Below, piece after piece: positions 59,395-64,000 of a stretch of 64,000 nt of DNA. The stretch is from the NCBI RefSeq assembly GCF_000723185.1, contig NZ_CBTY010000009.1:310001-374000 (forward strand), in the 5' to 3' direction. The notes below the pieces were generated by a model. It did no database searches, was not told where the DNA came from, and was given only the letters and a program-made list of their open reading frames with translations. This DNA comes from Candidatus Nitrosotenuis uzonensis. GTDB taxonomy: Archaea > Thermoproteota > Nitrososphaeria > Nitrososphaerales > Nitrosopumilaceae. Numbering within the stretch: the first letter of the stretch is position 1; the number at the start of each line of letters is the position of its first letter. Both the position numbers and the translations under genes were made by a program.

Positions 59395-62300
59395 TCAGTG
59401 TTTTTTTGCTTTTTGCACAAACAGTATGGCAGATAATGCGCCGATCGCAATTGCGCCTCCTATTGCCATCAATAAGGGAAGGCTGTCTTCTTTTCTGCTT
59501 GGCTCAGGAACCACCTCTATTGATTCTGTCTTGATTTGAAAAAATGCGGTGGTGCTGGCATAGTTGCCGGCAAGATCGCTTGCATACACTAGCACCCTTT
59601 GCGGTCCTGGGATATCAGGCAGCATTATCCTAGTTATATTGTACAGCCTCTGCCCGTCTGCAAGCGTCACCGATACTGTGGCAGGATTTTGCTCTTCTAC
59701 TTGGAATTCCACCATACCATCAGTTATGGTGTTATTCTGTATGATGATTTTTGGTGGTGTTCTGTCCATTACAAACTCGACTGTCTTGTATGATATGTTC
59801 CCTGCGTTGTCTGTTGCCTCTATTCTAAGTGTGTGATGCCCATCGGGGATAAAATCGCCCGGATTCCACATGTGATCATCGATGTAATATTTTGCAGTTG
59901 TTGGTGATTCGTCTGTTATTTGCGGCACCGGTATCTGGCCATTAAGATAATACGGAATGTCGGCAGATATTTGCGGCGGTGTGTCATCCTTGCTCAGAGA
60001 TGAGAACCTTGCCAGTACTGTAAATGGCTCTGTCTTTGAGCTTCCCCCATATAGCGTGTTGTGGAGCAGCAAAGTGTACGTTCCTGTCTGGTTTATCGGC
60101 ACAAGTAGTATTGATGATGTTGCGTCCTTGTTCTTTACGGGGAAGAATCCGCCGCCCTCGCTAAATATCGTGGTGCCAAGCCAGTCAGATGAGGGCCAGT
60201 CAAGAAAATGCCCGAATGCTCCTGGCGGCGCGTTTGTCTGCACTATCCTTCCCTGCGGGTCGATAACAAACACGGAGAGATTGGTATCAGGGTCCTTCCA
60301 TGATATGTCAATTGATGCAATGTTTACTGTCGGGTTTTGCACCTCAAAATAATACTGGCGCCAATCTCCTGCATTGTACCTGTTTACCATATCAAATGCG
60401 CCCTTAAAGTATCCGTTGCCGTAAATTATCTGGCCATGCGAGCCTGGAATTACTATGGTCTTTTCCCGCTCTGGTATGGGAGTGGTCACCGCATAGGATA
60501 CGGGTGCGTTGACAGTGTGGTTTGCGCTGCTAAACTCCAAAAATCCCTGGTACAGCCCGGGGCTTGCAGATTTGGGTGCAATTATTGTGGCTGTGACGCT
60601 GGATGTAGATTTTGGCTGCACTCTTACTGTGCCGGTGTCAAGCCAGATGCTGCTCCACTCTTGCTTTTTGTAATAGCTTGCAGTTATGGTATAGTCCATC
60701 GAGGTTGCGTTCTTTTTGGTATCGCCAAGCCAGTACGAGTATTTTGTTGGCACTGCATACACCCCGACAAGCGGTGTATGCTGGAACTTTGATTTTGGGT
60801 CAGTTACACGCAGTTCCTGTCCTGTTCCCCAGGAGCCTGCACGGTTCACCATGGAAAGCTCGTCGCTTGAAATTTTTTGGTCCTTGTTCTTATCGTTCCA
60901 GTCATAAAGGTATAATGAGGCGATCTTCATGTCAGCTGCGTATTGTTTTTCGGTCTTGTTCATAAAGTCAGGAAACGCAAAGTTCAGGTTCAGCACTAGT
61001 AGCGAGTCATCAGGGATGGTATTCTCATCAAATAATGATGAGAGATTGCCGGATTTGACCTCGGAGAGCCGGATATAGTCTGGCCGGTACGTTCCTGGCT
61101 TGTTGTATATGGAATCAGTCAGGTTAAGTCTTGTGCTCGAGTGCAGTGATGATTCGGATACCAGCTGGAGCGATTTTGGCATTATACTCACTGTGATTGT
61201 CTGGTTTGTCGGATTCTCTATGGTAAATACGGTGGTTGATTTCTCTCCGGGTGCAATCCTTCCGCCAAACCAGCTTGTCTGCTGCTGGCTTTTCTCAGGA
61301 AGTGACAGGTTGCTTATTCCAAAAGCGGTTGCATTGAGCGTCTTTAGTGGGACATCGAGGATTTTTTTCATGTTGGAATAGGTCGAATTGTTGTACACTG
61401 CAAACATTCCGCCCTCGCCTCGCAAGAGCTGAACTGCGCGGTATGGATTTACAAGTCCTGAGCCCTGCGTGAACGGATCGTTTGCAAGGTCGGTCGCAGT
61501 GGACATGAGCATGCTCTTTATTGTAAATGGAGTATAGTCTTGGTTTTGCGACTTGAGGCTTTCCATCAGTATTGCAGCAGAGCCGGCAACTACTGGCGCT
61601 GCCATGCTTGTTCCGCCGTACATTGTGAACGGCTCTCGCTTTGTGCTCGGCTTTGAGTTTATCACGTTTGATGGGACAAAGCCGTATGCCCCTGTGCCCA
61701 TTATGTCAGGTTTTGGATCGCCAAGTACTGACGGCCCTCTGCTTGAGAAATCCACGATATCGTTTGCATGAATTGTGGTGTTGCCAAACCTTGGCTGCCC
61801 CTTGAAGGCACCATACCCGACGTTTACGTTGTTTGTGACTGCGCCCACCGTGATAACAAACGGTGATGCGTTTGGCAGTCCCATCGTACCGTATCCGTGG
61901 CCGGCATTTCCGGCACTAGATATTATTGTGAGGCCAGGATATCTTGGGTCAATAGAGTTCGGTGTTGAAAGCACGCTTGATACTAGCGACATTGTGTCTA
62001 TTCCGGGCACGGTCTTGAGCGATGGGAATGTGGAGATGCCCCAGCTGTTAGAGATTATATCGGCACGTGGCTCTCCTGTAAAATGCCACGTGCTGTTTAT
62101 GTTATCAAATCCGGCTGCCCACATCCAGGCATAAAGCGTATCGCCGAACCAGAGCGCCTTTATCGGGATTATTTTTGCGCCTTGAGCTACTCCGGGAAGC
62201 GTGTACTTTTTGGTGTTGTTGTAGATATCGTACTGGTTTTTGGCACTTGATGATATGGTACCGGCACTTGAGGTTCCGTGTCCGACAAAATCAGACATTA

Positions 62301-63522
62301 CGCCAAAAAAATTTCCTTTGGGGTCAAGTCCTGGAAGCAGCGTTCCGTTTGTGGCCTTGAGTATCTTGTCGACTGCGGATTTGTTCTGCGATATCACTCC
62401 GTGGACATCAAGTATCTGGGCGCCCACCGTTCCTGCGGAATAGTCTGGCTTGCCGTCCTTGTTGGAATCATAAATTAGAAACTCGTTGCCATCGCCAAGT
62501 CTGATTGGTCTTTCGTCAGTAAAGTCAAAGTCATAAGATGGCTTCTGGCCAGGCCTTAGATCAAATCTGGTATAGTCCTTGTATGATGTTGACATGTCAG
62601 GTATTATGGTATCGTACAATCCTGGCGTTACCGAGTCTACTACCAGTACAGGTACGACCTGCACGCTTGCAAACGGCCCTGAAACGGCGCCCTGGTATAC
62701 CATGCCAAAATGGTACACGCCGCTTGCCGATTTTATAAAATCCCGGTTGCTCTTGCCGATCTTGTAATCATCGATTATGGTGGCGTTGAAAACGGGACTG
62801 GGCCCCGTATTGGGAAAAAACGAATTGTACACCTGTATGTTTGTGCCCTTGTCTTTTTTCAATGACAGGTAGACGCCGTTCTTTGTCACGTATACGGTAG
62901 AGGTTGCATTGTTTTGCAGCGTCTTGTTTTTCTCATCGATTATCTGCTTTGTTGTGTTCTCTATGATTCCGAACTTGTTGATGTTTGCAATAAAAGTGGC
63001 ATTTGTGAGTACCAGTCCCTGTCCGTCTGCATCAAGCATTATGGGGCGATTGTATTTATCACGTGCAACTGCTCCCTGCAGGTCAGGGTTGGAAAAGTCA
63101 ACGCCTGTGTCAACTATGGCAATTTTGATTCCGCTTCCAGTATAGTTGTATTTTACATATGCTGCCTCTGAATCGATTGATTTTCTTATCTGGTTCATCG
63201 AAGAGTATTCGTTTGCGTCGAACTCTAGGGGAAGGTCTCTGATTATTTGGTAGCCTTTGGTTCCAAGGGCTGTTGCAGACTGCTCCTGCATTGTGATTAT
63301 GGAGAACAGTCCGTTTGACATTGGAATATCATCCTGCGGTCCGAACACAAGGTATCTGGAGATGCGGTGGTCCTGGAAAAATTCTTGCGGTACCTGCAGT
63401 AACTCAGAGGACTGGGTTATCTGTGGTCTTGGAAATATCTTTTCGTTTTCTATGAATCCCTCAGAGTTTGAGAAAAATGACACCAGTGCAATGGCAAATA
63501 CAAAGAGTGCTAGCTTGTGCAT
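59395..63522 (-). CDS. Large secreted subtilisin-like serine protease with membrane anchor
   Basis: This is a 1375-residue protein. The signal peptide is residues 1-22. The S8 triad is Asp138 (IAIVDTG), His415 (GHGTSSAG) and Ser639 (GTSMAAP), with the oxyanion Asn539 (SSAGNAGHG). The 277-residue spacing from Asp to His is long, as in pyrolysin and tripeptidyl peptidase II. Beta-rich domains follow, with Ig-like segments near the end (DRTPPKIIIQ), and a C-terminal helix and KKAKKH-type tail anchor it. It likely works at the cell surface. It follows an upstream partner gene by 1 base. Confidence 0.93.
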   Translation of the reverse strand: MHKLALFVFAIALVSFFSNSEGFIENEKIFPRPQITQSSELLQVPQEFFQDHRISRYLVFGPQDDIPMSNGLFSIITMQEQSATALGTKGYQIIRDLPLEFDANEYSSMNQIRKSIDSEAAYVKYNYTGSGIKIAIVDTGVDFSNPDLQGAVARDKYNRPIMLDADGQGLVLTNATFIANINKFGIIENTTKQIIDEKNKTLQNNATSTVYVTKNGVYLSLKKDKGTNIQVYNSFFPNTGPSPVFNATIIDDYKIGKSNRDFIKSASGVYHFGMVYQGAVSGPFASVQVVPVLVVDSVTPGLYDTIIPDMSTSYKDYTRFDLRPGQKPSYDFDFTDERPIRLGDGNEFLIYDSNKDGKPDYSAGTVGAQILDVHGVISQNKSAVDKILKATNGTLLPGLDPKGNFFGVMSDFVGHGTSSAGTISSSAKNQYDIYNNTKKYTLPGVAQGAKIIPIKALWFGDTLYAWMWAAGFDNINSTWHFTGEPRADIISNSWGISTFPSLKTVPGIDTMSLVSSVLSTPNSIDPRYPGLTIISSAGNAGHGYGTMGLPNASPFVITVGAVTNNVNVGYGAFKGQPRFGNTTIHANDIVDFSSRGPSVLGDPKPDIMGTGAYGFVPSNVINSKPSTKREPFTMYGGTSMAAPVVAGSAAILMESLKSQNQDYTPFTIKSMLMSTATDLANDPFTQGSGLVNPYRAVQLLRGEGGMFAVYNNSTYSNMKKILDVPLKTLNATAFGISNLSLPEKSQQQTSWFGGRIAPGEKSTTVFTIENPTNQTITVSIMPKSLQLVSESSLHSSTRLNLTDSIYNKPGTYRPDYIRLSEVKSGNLSSLFDENTIPDDSLLVLNLNFAFPDFMNKTEKQYAADMKIASLYLYDWNDKNKDQKISSDELSMVNRAGSWGTGQELRVTDPKSKFQHTPLVGVYAVPTKYSYWLGDTKKNATSMDYTITASYYKKQEWSSIWLDTGTVRVQPKSTSSVTATIIAPKSASPGLYQGFLEFSSANHTVNAPVSYAVTTPIPEREKTIVIPGSHGQIIYGNGYFKGAFDMVNRYNAGDWRQYYFEVQNPTVNIASIDISWKDPDTNLSVFVIDPQGRIVQTNAPPGAFGHFLDWPSSDWLGTTIFSEGGGFFPVKNKDATSSILLVPINQTGTYTLLLHNTLYGGSSKTEPFTVLARFSSLSKDDTPPQISADIPYYLNGQIPVPQITDESPTTAKYYIDDHMWNPGDFIPDGHHTLRIEATDNAGNISYKTVEFVMDRTPPKIIIQNNTITDGMVEFQVEEQNPATVSVTLADGQRLYNITRIMLPDIPGPQRVLVYASDLAGNYASTTAFFQIKTESIEVVPEPSRKEDSLPLLMAIGGAIAIGALSAILFVQKAKKH

Positions 63523-63523
63523 G

Positions 63524-64000
63524 TTATCTGCGTCTTGCCAAAATGACTATCTGAAGGGCGACCGTAACAGCAATGGATGCCACTATTGGAAACAATAATG
63601 CGTTTAGCTGCCCTGATGCCATCTCTATATTATCAACAGAGTTTGATATTGCATCAACGCTGCTGTCAATGTCCTCGCTTGCAGTACTTAGCGAGGAGCC
63701 AAATCCGGATATCTCTGATTTTAGATTTGCAAGCTCGCCAGATGTATCACTTAGCACTTTGTTAAGCTCAATTATCTGTCTTGAGAGCCCACCTATGTCC
63801 TGGCTCAAAACCGATGTTGCCGCCGAGCCGTGCGAGATTGTTCCCTGCGAGAATGTCACAACATGGAATATGTGGATTCCCTCCTGTGTTGGCGTGTATT
63901 CTGCAAAGTACAGTCCCTGGTGTAGCGTCTTGAAGGAATCTGATAGGTTGACTACCTGCCCATCAGGCAGGTGAACGTGCGATGTGCCGAGCAGCTTGTC
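63524..64000 (-). CDS. Membrane-anchored coiled-coil protein, C-terminal part
   Basis: 158 residues are seen; the start is beyond the right edge. The visible N-terminal part is beta-rich (LPDGQVVNLSDSF, then GIHIFHVVTFSQGTISHG). A helix with heptads follows (QIIELNKVLSDTSGELANLK), then a membrane helix near the end and RRR. It is one base upstream of the subtilase gene on the same strand, so the two are co-transcribed and may work together at the membrane. Confidence 0.6.
   Translation of the reverse strand, partial: DKLLGTSHVHLPDGQVVNLSDSFKTLHQGLYFAEYTPTQEGIHIFHVVTFSQGTISHGSAATSVLSQDIGGLSRQIIELNKVLSDTSGELANLKSEISGFGSSLSTASEDIDSSVDAISNSVDNIEMASGQLNALLFPIVASIAVTVALQIVILARRR

Noticed and set aside
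1-64000. CRISPR array, insertion sequence, rRNA gene or integrase
   Set aside because: No regularly spaced repeats, transposase, rRNA or tyrosine recombinase signature was seen anywhere in the window.

Overview
The window comes from a chromosome of an ammonia-oxidising archaeon of the Nitrososphaerota (Thaumarchaeota). The lineage is inferred from the gene set: an 11-subunit archaeal complex I without NuoEFG, succinate dehydrogenase, a Rieske/cytochrome b complex with a membrane-anchored cupredoxin, the three-subunit acetyl/propionyl-CoA carboxylase of the hydroxypropionate/hydroxybutyrate cycle, Alba, RfcL and many secreted proteins of unknown function. Base composition looks closer to Nitrosotenuis-like genomes than to Nitrososphaera, but genus is not settled. 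Many genes have a TATA box about 26 bases before the start codon and no ribosome binding site. This leaderless pattern was used to choose several starts, including GTG and TTG ones.

Layout. 0-11.6 kb: an antiporter start, a radical SAM KamA-like enzyme, DUF432-MscS-RAM, RimI, a site-2 protease, a LarA-like protein, pyrE, uspA, a methyltransferase and a secreted dienelactone hydrolase. 11.6-20.5 kb is accessory. It holds hicBA, a relBE-like pair with a 47-residue antitoxin, a HEPN toxin with a nuclease-wHTH-nucleotidyltransferase partner, small wHTH proteins, and a run of secreted or membrane proteins without recognised families. Dispersed short repeats occur throughout this part, and two 14-bp copies of the 3' end of a tRNA(CAU) gene lie to the left of the intact tRNA at 20.5 kb. 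This looks like old tRNA-targeted integration, although no integrase is visible.

20.6-43 kb is core: a CADD/PqqC-like protein, tRNA-Glu, a prenyl synthase, the nuo operon, peroxiredoxin, the carboxylase operon, a histidine kinase, RfcL with a zinc protein, and an inositol-phosphatase family enzyme. 42.9-45.5 kb carries a TetR-controlled three-gene operon, tRNA-Asp, tRNA-Lys, a gene fragment and a frameshifted coiled-coil gene. 45.6-64 kb holds argH, a MIP18-like protein, the sdhACDB operon with a divergent PadR regulator, a lyase of the isocitrate lyase family, Alba, a HEAT protein, tRNA-Ala, an FNR-like reductase, cupredoxin, vapBC, cytochrome b/Rieske, a decayed hicBA pair, and a 1375-residue membrane-anchored subtilase with a partly visible partner gene.

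The respiratory genes form one functional theme: complex I and succinate dehydrogenase feed quinone, Rieske/cytochrome b oxidises it, and the cupredoxin is a plausible electron carrier. The most unusual items are the HEPN/MNT module with a PD-(D/E)XK nuclease fused to the antitoxin, the tRNA-end repeats and AGAAA repeat family of the accessory region, and matching palindromes in front of two secreted-protein genes.
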